A stretch of 34,026 nt of DNA. Source: Gyrodactylus bullatarudis. Taxonomy: Eukaryota > Platyhelminthes > Monogenea > Gyrodactylidea > Gyrodactylidae. Below are positions 23,208 through 33,774 of this stretch, piece after piece (position 1 is the stretch's first letter; each line of letters begins with the position of its first letter). The notes beneath the pieces are model-generated. The model saw only the letters and a list, made by a program, of their open reading frames with translations, ran no database searches and was not told where the DNA came from. Location: the NCBI GenBank assembly GCA_012064415.1, contig SSNU01000176.1, positions 18,664-52,689 on the forward strand. The letters run 5' to 3'. A program made the translations under genes and the position numbers.

Positions 23208-23310
23208 TGTTAAGAGATAAGCACTTTATTTCGGGCATACTATTCTGTCTTTTACATGCCAGTATATACAAAATTTTAATGTTCATTCCAAAGTCCAGTT
23301 TTGGTTGGTT
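23208..23310 (+). repeat. R1 repeat, copy 4
   Basis: AGATAAGCACTTTATTTCGG, then GCATACTATTCTGTC and TTTTACATGCCA, just inside the left arm of the 5.0 kb unit. A weaker relative (AATTTTTCGGGGTATCTC) is found at 24275-24300 and, inverted, at 27803-27830, the matching place inside the right arm. Confidence 0.6.
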
Positions 23311-23567
23311 AGTCCTTTCATCACCTATGATTCATATGGGGTCCTCTTACCTCACGAAGTTTTATTGAGGAGTGAGTACCAAACACCCACAATACATGCA
23401 AATCTCTCTCTCGTACTATACAATTATAACTAGTGTACAAAATAGATAGTAAGTAATAACAGATTAACTATACAATTATACATTTTTTTAATATCCAATT
23501 TCATTAAAAGTTCCAAATTAACAATTCAAGATATTCCGCACCGTGTTAGATAAAACCTTGATTCAAT

Positions 23568-24300
23568 CATTGTGTTAAGAACGAGGTAATCAAAGTTTGC
23601 GTCTTCTTACGATCCAATGAAGGTGCTCTTTGTCTCACTTTCAATTTAATAATATCTTGTATCTGATTCGGTTTCAAAATCGGCTTTGGAAGTACTAAAG
23701 GATGAATAAAATTTTTTGAACACAAAGTTCTTTCTGGATAAAAATTGCCTTAACAGTCTTTAGAGCTGTGACTGTCCTGTTTGCTTATAAATGATTTCAA
23801 AATTTTCAGGGGAAACTTTTGCGTCACAATCCCTAAGATGTTGCCTAATCGCCGTTGCGCCTGTGTACAAATGCTCTGTCACTCTGTCCTCCAGTCTCCT
23901 CTTTGTGTGACCGATGTATTTTGATTGGCAAAACCATTTAAATTTGTAGACAACACTCGATACTATCAAAGGATTAGGTTTGTCTTTAGTTGTATTGTTG
24001 AATAATTTTCTGGATTTGAAATGGAATCTAAGTTCTGTTTTAGGGAAAGTTACGTTGTACCATTGCTGAATTTTATGTTGGGTAGTAGACGCCAAAACAT
24101 CTCCTTTGAAAGGAAGGTAAACAATCTTGTTCTCCACTTCTTTCCCTTCAACCTCACTAATGTTCTCTTTCAAAGCGTTTTCCACAAATTTTATCGGATA
24201 ATTATTCTCTATAAAAATTTCTTTAAGTTTGTCTTTCTCCTCAAACAACATGAATCTTTTTACATGAATGAAAAGAGAATTTTTCGGGGTATCTCAAACA
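23568..24300 (-). pseudogene. Penelope-like element, GIY-YIG endonuclease end
   Basis: The 163-codon minus-strand frame (23760-24251) begins with a helical RT-connection region (NNYPIKFVENAL). It carries a GIY-YIG domain: VVYKFKWFCQSKYIGHTKRR, then LEDRVTEH and AIRQHLRDC. In this group YIG with a following Arg and the Glu of 'R..EH' are catalytic, and both are present. A stop at 23760, then a frame change, is followed by PKPILKPNQIQDIIKLKV and an end at 23568, so the C-terminus is out of frame. The RT is missing; the 5' break is near 24250. Confidence 0.85.
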
Positions 24301-24650
24301 TTAAAAATAATTTTCCTAGCATACTGAATAAAAAACTTCTTTATAAATTTTTTTTAGATAATATGAGTAGCACCATTCGAAAGAGCAAAAAAAGGTTATG
24401 TACATTGTCAAATCTTTCATAAACCACAATTAAAACTGTAGGAATAGTTTAATTACGAAGTTATATCCCGATTTGATAGATAAACCGAAGGTTAAAAATC
24501 ATTTCAATCGAAATTCAGAATTCTGATTCCCCTGCCCACCCTAATTACGAATAAATCTATCCTTGAATACATATGTTTTGTGTCTACAGCCCAACTCTCT
24601 TTCTTTTCATCAAAGATTTTGGCATTACTTCGTCTTGAGTCATTTAGTAG

Positions 24651-24870
24651 TGATTACTTAAGTCACTTTTTCAGCTTTTTGAAACTCTAATTTATTGAAT
24701 TAAAATAAACAATCTCTATGACATAGTTTAATTTTTACAATCTTAATTTTTGTTTTATTCTTCAAACTTTTTGGATGAATTGTAATTTTCTATATCTTCT
24801 TAATGATTGTCTATTTCGTATTCTTGTCTTAACTTGGATTTATTTGTTGAGTGAGTCACTATTCACTACA
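24651..24870 (-). repeat. Ty3/gypsy 3' LTR (220 bp)
   Basis: On the minus strand it starts TGTAGTGAATAGTGAC, just after a polypurine tract (AAAGAAAGGGGGAGA, 24871-24887), and ends AAGTAATCA, giving the usual TG...CA borders. A polyadenylation signal AATAAA lies inside (24691-24696). The LTR follows the integrase frame closely. No second LTR was found in the window. Confidence 0.72.
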
Positions 24871-24883
24871 TCTCCCCCTTTCT

Positions 24884-26166
24884 TTAGATGGAGTTTTTCG
24901 TTTGTTGTCTCCTTTTAATTCTTTCGGATCTTCGTAGTGTATTTGCATTATTTATTACCTCATATTCTCTGATGATGGGTTCCATTGGCTTAAAAACTAC
25001 GTTCTTCTCCACTTTGGCCGACGTGTTTCCTTTGTAGCTGTCTTGGATATCCGTATCATAATCGTCATCATAATATTGATAAGGTGTTGTGTTGCAAGTT
25101 TCCCGAATTTCCGCTGGAGGTTTGTAATTCTGACTCACATTTTCCAATTCTATTTTCTTTCTTAATATTGCTGGTTTTACTCTGTCAATACAGATTTTTT
25201 CTACTTTATCTTTTATTATCAAGAACACATGTTTTTTATCTATTTTGATGGTCTTATATGGTCCGTTATACCTTATATATTTTTTAGAACTTGGGTTTTC
25301 GTTTGTTATAAATACATATTCGGATTCATAAAGATTTTTTGGAATATAAGTAGTGTTATTGTATATTCTGTCTTTTCTGAATTCAGGTGTATTTATTATT
25401 TGTAATGTTTCGAATAAATTTTTTGTTTCTTGATTTTGTTCTACTTTTTCTTTGTTTTCTATTAAGAGTTCATTTGGCAATCTAAAGTTTTTTCCAAAGA
25501 TTCTTTCTGCATTTGTATAATCCGTATATGGAGCATTATTTAATAATAATTCTATATCCGGCAAGGCTTTGTACCAATCATACATATTTGCGGATGCACA
25601 TAATGAGCCTCTTATCATTCTATTTCTTCTTTCGATTATTCCATTACTTATTGGATTATATGCTGTTGCATATCTATGTTCTATTTCATATTCTTTGAAT
25701 TTCGTTTCCGTTTCTCTTGACATAAAGGCTTTTACTTTCTCTTTTGTTACTACTAAAGGATATCCTTTTGTCTTACACCATGTTCTTCTGAAAGTTTCCC
25801 ATATTTCTTCGGTACTCTCATTTTTTATTGGTTCTAATTGTATTAGTTTTGATTTTCTATCTATTATACATAGGATTTTATTATACCCTTGTGATTCTTT
25901 AACAGTTAGTATATCCATATGTATATGCTCTAGTGTATTGTTTACAGCAGGAAATGTTTGAAATTCAGATTTGGTATGTCTAAAAATCTTTCCTTTCTTA
26001 CAACCAATGCATGATAGAACAAGTTCTTTAATTTGTGTATGCATCTTATGCCGTACATATCTTTCGGCTATAAATTTTCTTGATGTATTTATTCCCATGT
26101 GGTTTATATTATGAAAATCTTCAAAAATCTCTACTGTCAATGATTCTGGAATTATTGGTCTTAACC
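24884..26166 (-). pseudogene. Ty3/gypsy integrase
   Basis: Integrase inserts retroelement DNA into the genome. The zinc-binding H10-H14-C44-C47 motif is complete. The catalytic core has the first Asp at D76 (HIHMDIL) and the Glu at E170 (YNPISNGIIERRNR). The second Asp, expected at 133 in a 'VTDQGKAF' context, reads VTKEKVKAF, so Lys replaces it. The C-terminal part has a GPYK block and an acidic, Tyr/Asp-rich tail ending with basic residues, about 418 codons in all. Frame opens after a TGA near 26167; upstream coding continues in another frame. It is inactive as read. Confidence 0.88.
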
Positions 26167-26346
26167 TTTTTCACAATATATGTTATATGTTTTTCCGTTT
26201 TTCTTTATCTCTATAGATTCACATTCATATTTTTTACAGTATTCTGTTATTTTATTTTTAAAGTTTTTCTGTTATTTTTCAATTTTTTCCAGTGTTACTT
26301 TTTTACTTTGAGATTTCATCATTGCTACAGTTGTATCAGAAAGTAA
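26167..26346 (-). pseudogene. Ty3/gypsy Pol, segment upstream of integrase
   Basis: The minus strand reads SDTTVAMMKSQSKKVTLEK, a stop, then NKITEYCKKYECESIEIKKN and GKTYNIYCEKG before the frameshift into the integrase. This is the RNase H-integrase spacer of gypsy-type Pol. The element is cut at about 26350; RT, protease and 5' LTR are absent. Confidence 0.65.
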
Positions 26347-26349
26347 AGT

Positions 26350-26911
26350 CCTAAAAAAAATATAGAGTCTGAAAATAACATAATAACTTTTTCAAAATAC
26401 ACAATAAATGTACAGTTTTTTCGGTATTTGGAAGATTATGAATTTTCCGCAAGTGGTTCATTATTAGAGTACCTTATTTTGCATCAATAACGTTTTATTT
26501 AAATTTGAAAGAAGGAGTATAACTTTACAAAATTTCAAATTACAATTGCATTTTTTTAAATAGTAGTAACCAAATTATGGTTTCGCTATTCGAAGTATAT
26601 TATTAAGCTGTAAATAAATAGATAAAAATTTCTTTTAAAAATTACATTTCTGTTAATTTTTTCACCTGAAAACATAATTTCCAGTATAATTTTTGAATTG
26701 GTATTTTTTCTATTATCGTGGTATTCTAGCCAATAGGATTCAAGGTCACACAGACTCTGCGGTTATTCATATCAATCCTTTACTTATCAACAGATTTTAC
26801 ATATTTATGGTTTCTATTGATAAAAATATGCTCTAATATTTAATTTACTTCTTGGATTACCTAATAACTAATATTGAAAGGGGTTTGACACCTAGTGATA
26901 ACATTGAGTAA
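26350..26911. other. No recognised feature
   Basis: AT-rich, without a supported gene or repeat. It lies between the truncated gypsy and the Tc1-like gene. Confidence 0.45.
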
Positions 26912-27387
26912 TTAGTGAAATGCATTCCGAGCCAATATTCGAGTGTTGTTCAAGGCGAATTCCAACCTCTCTCTCTTGTGTCGTTCAGTAAGATTAGGGA
27001 CTTGTCTTCCATTCACTTGACTTATTCCAATTCTGCTCATTGTCGTATGGAGAGTTCTGTTTATTGAATTAAAATAGGTACTTACGAATAGCAAACATCA
27101 GGATAGTAAGTCTTTTGTATTGAGCGAATGGTTTCAGTATGATTTCTCTTCACAATAGATTTAAGTCGTATAGCCTCTTGAAGGGAAAACTTTTTCGGGC
27201 GACCAGAGACTGGAGCACGACGAGAGTGCTTATCATTTTTAATTCTGCTTACAGTTTTTAGAGATACCCTACAATGATTCGCTATCTCTTTCAAAGTGAG
27301 ATTTCTTTGGAGGAGGTTTTCGATAACACGTTTTTCATCTCCATTTATTCTTTTCATATTTGTGGGGATTTTAATAGTGATTTTCAC
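26912..27387 (-). CDS. Tc1-like DNA-binding protein, two exons, no catalytic domain
   Basis: Exon 1 is 27086-27387 and exon 2 is 26912-27056, separated by a 29-bp intron with a GTAAGT donor and an AAACAG acceptor. Spliced, it gives 148 residues in one frame. There are two helix-turn-helices in the Tc1 'paired-like' order: NLTLKEIANHCRVSLKTVSR, then after a GRP(KK) hinge (SGRPKKFS) SIVKRNHTETIRSIQK and TLHTTMSRIGISQVNG. It ends ERLEFALNNTRILARNAFH with a stop just where the DDE domain should begin. It could be a truncated transposase, or a repressor or domesticated DNA-binding protein. Confidence 0.72.
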
Positions 27388-27799
27388 TAAAAAAATTACT
27401 ACTGTATTCCTTGATGTTGTTTAAAAATTATTAGCAGATTTCTGATTTTAGTGTAAAATGACTCCAACTCGTATATCCTCTCCTAATGAATAATTCAAGC
27501 TTTTCAAATGATAAATGAAACATTTAGCAATTATCAACTTCATATGTAACAACTTTTAATTCATATTCTATTTATTAAGTGAGATTTGAGAGTGTCAAAA
27601 AATACATGATTTTTACTTGCATAGGATGTGATCAAATTAAAGTTTATATGATTAGTTAATATAAATAACTTAAATTTATAAAGTAATAAACCCATATACA
27701 TAAAAGTACAGTTATGATATTCCATGAGATGATGAATATGATCACGAGACTTTACTTTCTGATACATCTGTATGCATACCGGTTAAATAGGAATATTAT
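27388..27799. other. No recognised feature
   Basis: AT-rich spacer between the Tc1-like gene and the right arm of the 5.0 kb unit; no supported ORF or repeat. Confidence 0.45.
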
Positions 27800-27904
27800 T
27801 TTTAATGTTTGAGATACCCCGAAAAATTCTCTTTTCATTCATGTAAAAAGATTTATCTTGCAGATCAAAATGACTTCAGAAAATTACGAAAATTTATACT
27901 CGGC

Positions 27905-27975
27905 TCTGATTGGTCTATAGGGACCAATGAAACGACACTAGTTTTCTCCCCAAAAAACCCTATATAATAGGCATA
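27905..27975 (+). promoter_or_regulatory. Promoter-like signals in right arm of the 5.0 kb unit
   Basis: GATTGG at 27908-27913, CCAAT at 27924-27928 and CCCTATATAATAGG at ~27958-27971, pointing outward. Family knowledge: transposase promoters usually point inward, so the outward direction is notable. Confidence 0.5.
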
Positions 27976-28166
27976 TTAATCTGTTCTACTTTCAGGGTTT
28001 TTACCTGTATTATCAACTCATTTTGAGGTTTGGGTTGTAGCCAACGTAGTTGCTAGGCCGTTATTGTTGATTGCAATGATTTGGTTTTGTGTAGATGTAA
28101 AGATTGGACCGTTTGCGGTTGATGCTGTATCCACTTGTGCTTCGATTTGTTGGTGCTAAGAATTTT

Positions 28167-28415
28167 TTTTGAATCGCATTTTCTTATGTATCTTTTTGAA
28201 ACCTCTGTTGAAGATAACCTTGTATTCTGATTGGTCTAATATGTACCATATACGAGATTATTACATCCTCGAATAATGTACATGAATTAATGATTTAGTA
28301 GAAAATACAGTACATTATTAATGTTAAATTCGTCTACTTGTTACACCTGATAGGAAAAACGATTACATTGAAAAAAAGCATTACAATGACTGCAAGTCAC
28401 CCATGGCTAAAGTCT
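28167..28415. repeat. Terminal arm of Tigger copy D
   Basis: A diverged copy of 5780-6070 in the same orientation, for example GAATCGCATTTT, ATTCTGATTGGTCTAATATG and TTAATGTTAAATTCGTCTAC, with small deletions. The outer terminus (CAGGTAAAAGC) is missing. Confidence 0.8.
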
Positions 28416-28784
28416 TGTGATGGGTAAAGATGGGAGAGAGACGTCACTTCCAATACTAATGTGCACACTAGACATATTGAGAAATAATGAATCATGAATA
28501 CTTTTAAGATTGGGATTTTGAGTTTGAATTTTAATATCTAAATCCAAAACATTTTCAAAAATCAATAGAATTCTCAGTATGATGGATAGAACATAGAAAA
28601 TTTGTGAGGTAAATCAATTTTCCACAAGCTTTCTGATGGTGTTCTTATTCAAACTATATCATGTCAAACAAAAAAGTTTTTTGCTTGGTGTAATTTAAGA
28701 AAAAAATATATACCAGAATATAAAGAAAAATGAGATCTATATGTCTGTCTATTTAAAATTGAAAATTAATCTTTTGTATTCTAT
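28416..28784. other. No recognised feature
   Basis: AT-rich. It probably belongs to the element whose terminus lies at 28785-28924, but no opposite end could be identified. Confidence 0.4.
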
Positions 28785-28924
28785 TGTTGTGTCCCCATGA
28801 GCTTTCCTCGATTCTGATTGGTCCATACATTTAACGAATGAGAGTTAAGCTAAATTCGCCCTATATAAGAGGGGAATGCGGGGATTTCAATTCATTTCTT
28901 CTCACTTTACAGGACTTTTATTTG
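28785..28924 (+). promoter_or_regulatory. Transposon terminus with CCAAT and TATA signals
   Basis: GATTGG at 28816-28821 and CCCTATATAAGAGGGG at ~28859-28874, then a T-rich stretch ending CTTTACAGGACTTTTATTTG before TA. The order and spacing copy the right arm at 27905-28007, so this is the end of a related family. It abuts transposase D exactly at a TA. Confidence 0.55.
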
Positions 28925-29356
28925 TATTGTTTCGGTTCCGAAATTTTCCAAAATATCATAAGCCTTTTCGAGGGCATCCACAAGATTCAGGTTCCGGGTC
29001 AAATCTGGAACCTCACTGATCCGGCTTCTTCTAGTTTCATTCAAGCTTATATTATACTGAGCCTTGAATTTCCTCACTATGCAAGCATCAATTCGTTGCA
29101 AAACTGAAGTTGAATTTCTGGGTAGGTATACAAGCTGTGAAAATTGCAAGTTGATGACAGTGAATTTCGAATTATATAGATAGAAAAATTTAAATACTTT
29201 AATATTGCGTAGTAGAGGCTATAATTTTTCAAGTGTGATATGGGCTGCACACTGATCTAGGAATAATATAATGTTTCTTTGAAAGGGACCGATCCCCTGC
29301 CATAAGATGCTCAGTCAAAAGGGTTTCTGTCATCCAAGCCGATCTATTAGCGTCAA
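28925..29356 (-). pseudogene. Tigger copy D transposase fragment
   Basis: The minus strand matches 8800-9236 of Tigger A: the segment around DQC.AH (29209-29356), a ~58-bp intron, then LVYLPRNSTSVLQRIDACIV and the third-Asp helix region through ENFGTET. The third Asp is kept, but Gln-Pro before it reads Gln-Arg. The 5' end is cut at 29356. The 3' end stops at the TA of CAATA, where the terminus at 28924 begins. Confidence 0.82.
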
Positions 29357-29604
29357 ACACAAAAAAATAGATAAAGAAATGAATAATTAACAATTGGTAG
29401 AAAAATATTATGCATTTTCAAAACACATGATGTCTGATCGTAGATTAGAAATACAGTAAAAGTCCTAAAGATCTTATACAGAGATAATCTCCACATATCT
29501 ATACCCCAAGTATAAAAAAAATTTTTTTTCATCAAGCTCATTTTTTCAATTTTCCATGTTCGTTAACTATCCTCAATTAATTATATTTTTCTAGTTTGAG
29601 AAGA
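29357..29604. other. No recognised feature
   Basis: AT-rich flank of the truncated Tigger copy; nothing supported. Confidence 0.4.
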
Positions 29605-29690
29605 TTTAATGAATGAATGAATGAAAAAATTTATTGAACAACACATATGTTCTGCTTTATAATTTTCATTTTCATAAAAAAAGTTGATAG
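29605..29690 (-). repeat. LINE 3' tail with CATT microsatellite
   Basis: The minus strand reads AAAGCAGAACATATG, then TTGTTCAATAAA and four CATT units. It matches 17090-17150, the end of the LINE in intron 7, and is a strongly 5'-truncated copy or a fragment. Confidence 0.65.
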
Positions 29691-30319
29691 AAATTAATCT
29701 TCTCACAAAATATGTATTATAATTTAATATTTATAACTCTAAATTTTTAAAAAAGAATAATAAAATAAATGCATCTTATTAATGTGTTCTTTTTTCTTTT
29801 TCATTTTTTTGTTGATAAAGAGTTGGTACATATATGATAACTAGTATCAAAATATTTGTAAATTACGTTCAGACATTTATTTTGTAACAATCTGTTCATT
29901 ACTTTCTCTTCATTTATATTGTTTCTCTTCCTGAAACAATCACTTTATATCAATTAATCGTTCATTACAAGTAATCTACATGTCCCTTTTTTTGATTTGT
30001 TGATAATAATAATAACTTCAGTTTGTTTTTATTTTATTATTCTAGATACATGATATTTAAAGCTACTTTCAACAAATTAGTTTGTGACTGGTAAATTTTA
30101 TCTTTTTAATTCTAATGATCAGTGAAGACTTTGATATTTATGAAGAGTCAGTTGAGAAGAATAAAAAGGAATGAATATGAAAAATGATTAGCAAAACAAT
30201 AAATATCTTCCCAAGACATAAAATTTGATGTTGATTTACTAAATATTTTGATACTATACCTTTTGCACACGAAACTCGAAAGTCGTTTTCTTCAAACTCA
30301 TAAATATTTTTCATAAAGT
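29691..30319. other. No recognised feature
   Basis: AT-rich, no supported ORF. It could be diverged 3' UTR of the LINE tail, but I see no clear match. Confidence 0.4.
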
Positions 30320-30935
30320 AAAAAGGGGGTGTTACATCTAAGAGTTACAAGGTTAATTTTTAGGGTCAAGTACTGGACGAAATATGATTGGCTTAATTAA
30401 GGGTGTCCGAGTTACTTTTGTTTGTATGTATTTGCATATACTAGGATACGATAATTGCATACATTACTTGCATCATGGGTACTTTTTATTCTTCATTGTT
30501 TATCAAGAAGATCCCTGATGAAGCTATAAGAAAGAGAATTATTCTTTTGAAACGGATATGTGAAAATGATAAATTTTTCCATGTACATTAATCATTGATA
30601 ATGCTCCCTGTCATTCCAACTGTGAAGAAGGAATTGAAGATGAGAATTTTAAAATTCTAAGGTTGGGGCCATATTCTTATTTGCTGAATCCTATCGAAAA
30701 AGTTTGGAGTGCTTTCAAGAGTTATGTCAAAAAAATTAAGCGAAAAAAGACGAGAAATTATCCAGTATTCAATTAATGAAGGGGACATTCCAAAGTCAGA
30801 ATACAACATGAGAATTTTGGAGGTTGCTGCACAACAATCAATAAGAGAAGTTTCTCCAAGGACAATTGCTTAATGTACAAGGCACGTGGGAAAATATTAC
30901 ACTTCTGTTATGAATAAACAAGATTTAAATAAATA
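30320..30935 (+). mobile_element. Tc1/IS630-type transposon remnant, copy 2
   Basis: The N-terminal frame begins MGTFYSSLFIKKIPDEAIRK. After a central deletion the DDE end follows: LIIDNAPCHSNCEE (second Asp), then LGPYSYLLNPIEKVWSAFKS (the Glu). A frame change leads to EGDIPKSEYNMRILEVAAQQ and a stop. The first catalytic Asp region is lost. It shares ends and C-terminus with copy 1 at 1883-2625, but the deletions differ. Confidence 0.75.
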
Positions 30936-31207
30936 AATTTATTTACATATATTTTGTATTGAAAAATTGAAATATTATTTTGAACTGTAATTATTTTTCA
31001 ATGAATAAATGGACTAATACTCCGTCATACTATTACAGGTAAAAGCTCTGTAAAATGAGACAACTTGTGAAAAATATCAATAGTATTTGAAATCCTTTCT
31101 ACCCAAAATTTCGACCAATGAAATTACAGTATCATTTTAGGTTTTTAAAAAGGAATGAAAAATTATTTTCTTTCCCAAAACCCTTCCCCCTCCACCCCAA
31201 AGAGGTG

Positions 31208-31840
31208 ATGTCATCCCTGCTTATGATATGCATTGCATAGATATACGTTGGTATATTCATGACTAGACATGTCAATCTAAACTATCAACCACCCCTAATC
31301 TACATACCCTAACCTAGTCATATTTCAACATAGTCATGAGTGTGTGATAGACATTTCCTTACGTGTTATCATTATCCAGGAGCGTTTAACAGACACATTC
31401 ATCCCTACATACTATGTATAGCATGGTGTAATGGAAATTTAACACGTCAACCATGCCATTTACTAACCAAGACAAGCTTGATATTCTCCTTGAAATGGAA
31501 AAAACGAATGTTAGTCTAAAAGATATAGCGCAGAAATTTAATTTTTCCGTTTCTTCTATTCTACGTTGGCAAGAAGAAAGAACGTTGGAAAAATATCGGC
31601 TAATGTTAATTATGATTATGGGGACCGTTTCAAGAGACTTAACGCAAGAGTAGCTGAACAAGTTGATGTACTTAAAGAGACATCTATAGAAATACTGCCC
31701 AGTCATCCCTGCTTATGATATGCATTGCATAGAAATACGTTGGTATATTCATGACTAGACATGTCAATCTAAACTATCATTTACATACCTTAACCTAGTC
31801 ATGAGTGTGTGATAGACATATTCAATTTTCTTGCGACAGT
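31208..31840 (+). repeat. Direct repeat 31208-31340 / 31703-31840
   Basis: Both copies start TCATCCCTGCTTATGATATG and contain TTGGTATATTCATGACTAGA and AGTCATGAGTGTGTGATAG. The second copy has small deletions. They represent the terminal region of element C in the same orientation, separated by the inverted 5' copy. Confidence 0.82.
31453..31653 (+). pseudogene. Duplicated helix-turn-helix exon of element C
   Basis: Identical to the minus-strand frame at 33574-33774: MPFTNQDKLDILLEMEKTN and a helix-turn-helix (FNFSVSSILRWQ). It exists only because the inverted arm contains the first exon. No transposase body follows on this strand. Confidence 0.75.
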
Positions 31841-31892
31841 ATTCTATCTTACACATGGAATTACAAAATTATTACTGTTTTTAGAAAATAGT

Positions 31893-33774
31893 TTATTGAA
31901 AATCATAGACAGTAGAATTTAATACTGGGCTATCTTTGATGAATTCTAGGTCTTCTATTATACTGATGGACCCTTTAACTTTTCGAATCGATAGATAATT
32001 CTTGAGAAGTTCCAGATCAACCAATGTTGCTCTTCGTATATCTTCAGTGTCACCATCATTCTTGGGCATCAATCCAGTTTCTTCCCAACACTTAATGATA
32101 GTTTCTGGACCGATATTGTCCCATATATCGACTGCTATTCGAATACAGTCTGCTAAATTCATAACTCTGCTCATATCATTGACGAAGAAGCCTCTTTCAG
32201 ATCGTATAGCCTCTAGACGCTTACATGGCTTTGAATTTTCGTACTATTCCCGCGTCTATTGGTTGAAGAACTGAGGTTAAGTTTTCTGGAAGATAGATAA
32301 TCTGAAAAAGTTATAAATTCAAAAATAATTTTAATGTTTGGATCGTTACCTTTATATTTCTTAAAGATCTTTGAAGTTCTTCTTTACAATTTTTGAAGTG
32401 AGCACTACACTGATTCATAAAAAATAAAATTTTTCTATCTTACAAACGTCTTTTCTTTCCTAGAGTTCGATCCCATGCCATCAGATACTTCTTGAATGAA
32501 TCCTTTGTCATCCAAACTGATTTATTAAATGAATATTTAATTCTTTTTAAAAGATGCTCTTGATTTTTAAAGCATCTTGGATTCTTGCTTTTACCAATTA
32601 TCCAAAGCTTTCTCTTGGAACCAGTAGCATTAACAGCGACAACTAGAGCGAATCGAAGTTTCGATTTTTTCATACCAAATACTTTTGAACCCTTTTTGGC
32701 AATAACTTTTGAATAATAATTGAACATATTCTAGCCAGCTACATCAATGTTCCATAGTTGCTTAGAAAAATGAACTTTCCTGATCCAATCGATCAGGATT
32801 TTATCTCTCCAAAAAACAAGGATTTTCAAGTTGCTGCTTACAACAAGAAGAAGATTGAAAATTATCTCCTGATCAGTATTTGAATAAAAATCTGTTGGTA
32901 AGCTATAATCTTCCAACTTTCATAAAATTTCAGAATTTTTTGATGGAAATCTTTTGTACAATTCTTCAAAATTGAACTCTGATAGTCGATGTTCAATGTC
33001 TAATTTTCTATTAAAGAAAACAAAATTTTATCTGCGGAAACAACAAACAGCAGCGATGCAGGTGCTGCCCCAAGAATTCGTTAAAGTTAGCAACAACATA
33101 AATTTTATTTGGCACTGTCTGATTCAAGTTAAAGAAGAACATCAGTATGTGCTTCAGAGAATTATAATGATTCTTCACCCGAACGAAAGAAATTTGTGGT
33201 AAGATCTGATTTGAAAAGCTAATTGAATCAGAATAAGATTCATCAAAGTTGGCAATTCTGATTGTCAATAGAAACTGATCACGTTTTCTATAAAAATCAG
33301 ATCTGACGTAGAAACATCTCGATCTGTCTTCTTCTGAGAGACCGATGAATGTGATGATTTTATCAAGTTTCTTTTGAGCCTGCAAATATATAAACAGAAA
33401 TGGAACCTACATTGAAATCTTGAATCCCATGGTTCTTCATAATCTTTGAAACGTATTGGGATTCTCCATGAACATGGGTAGATTTTGGCTGTTGGCAACA
33501 ACATCGACAATATCTTGAATATGACTGGGCAGTATTTCTATAGATGTCTCTTTAAGTACATCAACTTGTTCAGCTACTCTTGCGTTAAGTCTCTTGAAAC
33601 GGTCCCCATAATCATAATTAACATTAGCCGATATTTTTCCAACGTTCTTTCTTCTTGCCAACGTAGAATAGAAGAAACGGAAAAATTAAATTTCTGCGCT
33701 ATATCTTTTAGACTAACATTCGTTTTTTCCATTTCAAGGAGAATATCAAGCTTGTCTTGGTTAGTAAATGGCAT
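31893..33774 (-). pseudogene. Tigger C transposase
   Basis: The segments run on the minus strand. A helix-turn-helix exon (33574-33774) is followed one frame over by NVNYDYGDRFKRLNARVAEQ (33437-33661). Next come FYRKRDQFLLTIRI (~33300) and NLKILVFWRDKILIDWIRKV (32731-32916). That is joined directly to LWNIDVAG, so the helix-turn-helix and CENP-B region found in A is deleted. The core follows (32440-32727, KLWIIGKSKNPRC). The second catalytic Asp is Asn (FFMNQCSAH, ~32410). The third is kept (TSVLQPIDAGIVRKFK, ~32250). A +1 shift near 32222 precedes the C-terminus ending at 31893. Clearly dead. Confidence 0.82.

Larger units (their letters stand above)
23005..28007. mobile_element. TA-flanked 5.0 kb unit with Tigger-type ends and nested retroelements
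   Basis: The left end is TA|CAGGCAAAACCCCTGAAAG, and the right end is the inverse of TA|CAGGTAAAAACCCTGAAAG. The arms (about 23005-23175 and 27840-28007) match over ~160 bp with a few differences and one ~16-bp indel. Inside lie a Penelope fragment, a solo part of a Ty3/gypsy element and a Tc1-like DNA-binding gene, but no DDE gene of the Tigger type. It may be a non-autonomous element that accumulated insertions, or two separate ends that face each other by chance. Confidence 0.65.

Noticed and set aside
24021..26346. Plus-strand frames at 24021-24422, 25513-25698, 25569-25961 and 26080-26346
   Set aside because: Antisense of the Penelope endonuclease and gypsy integrase; hydrophobic composition is a by-product of reading AT-rich antisense.
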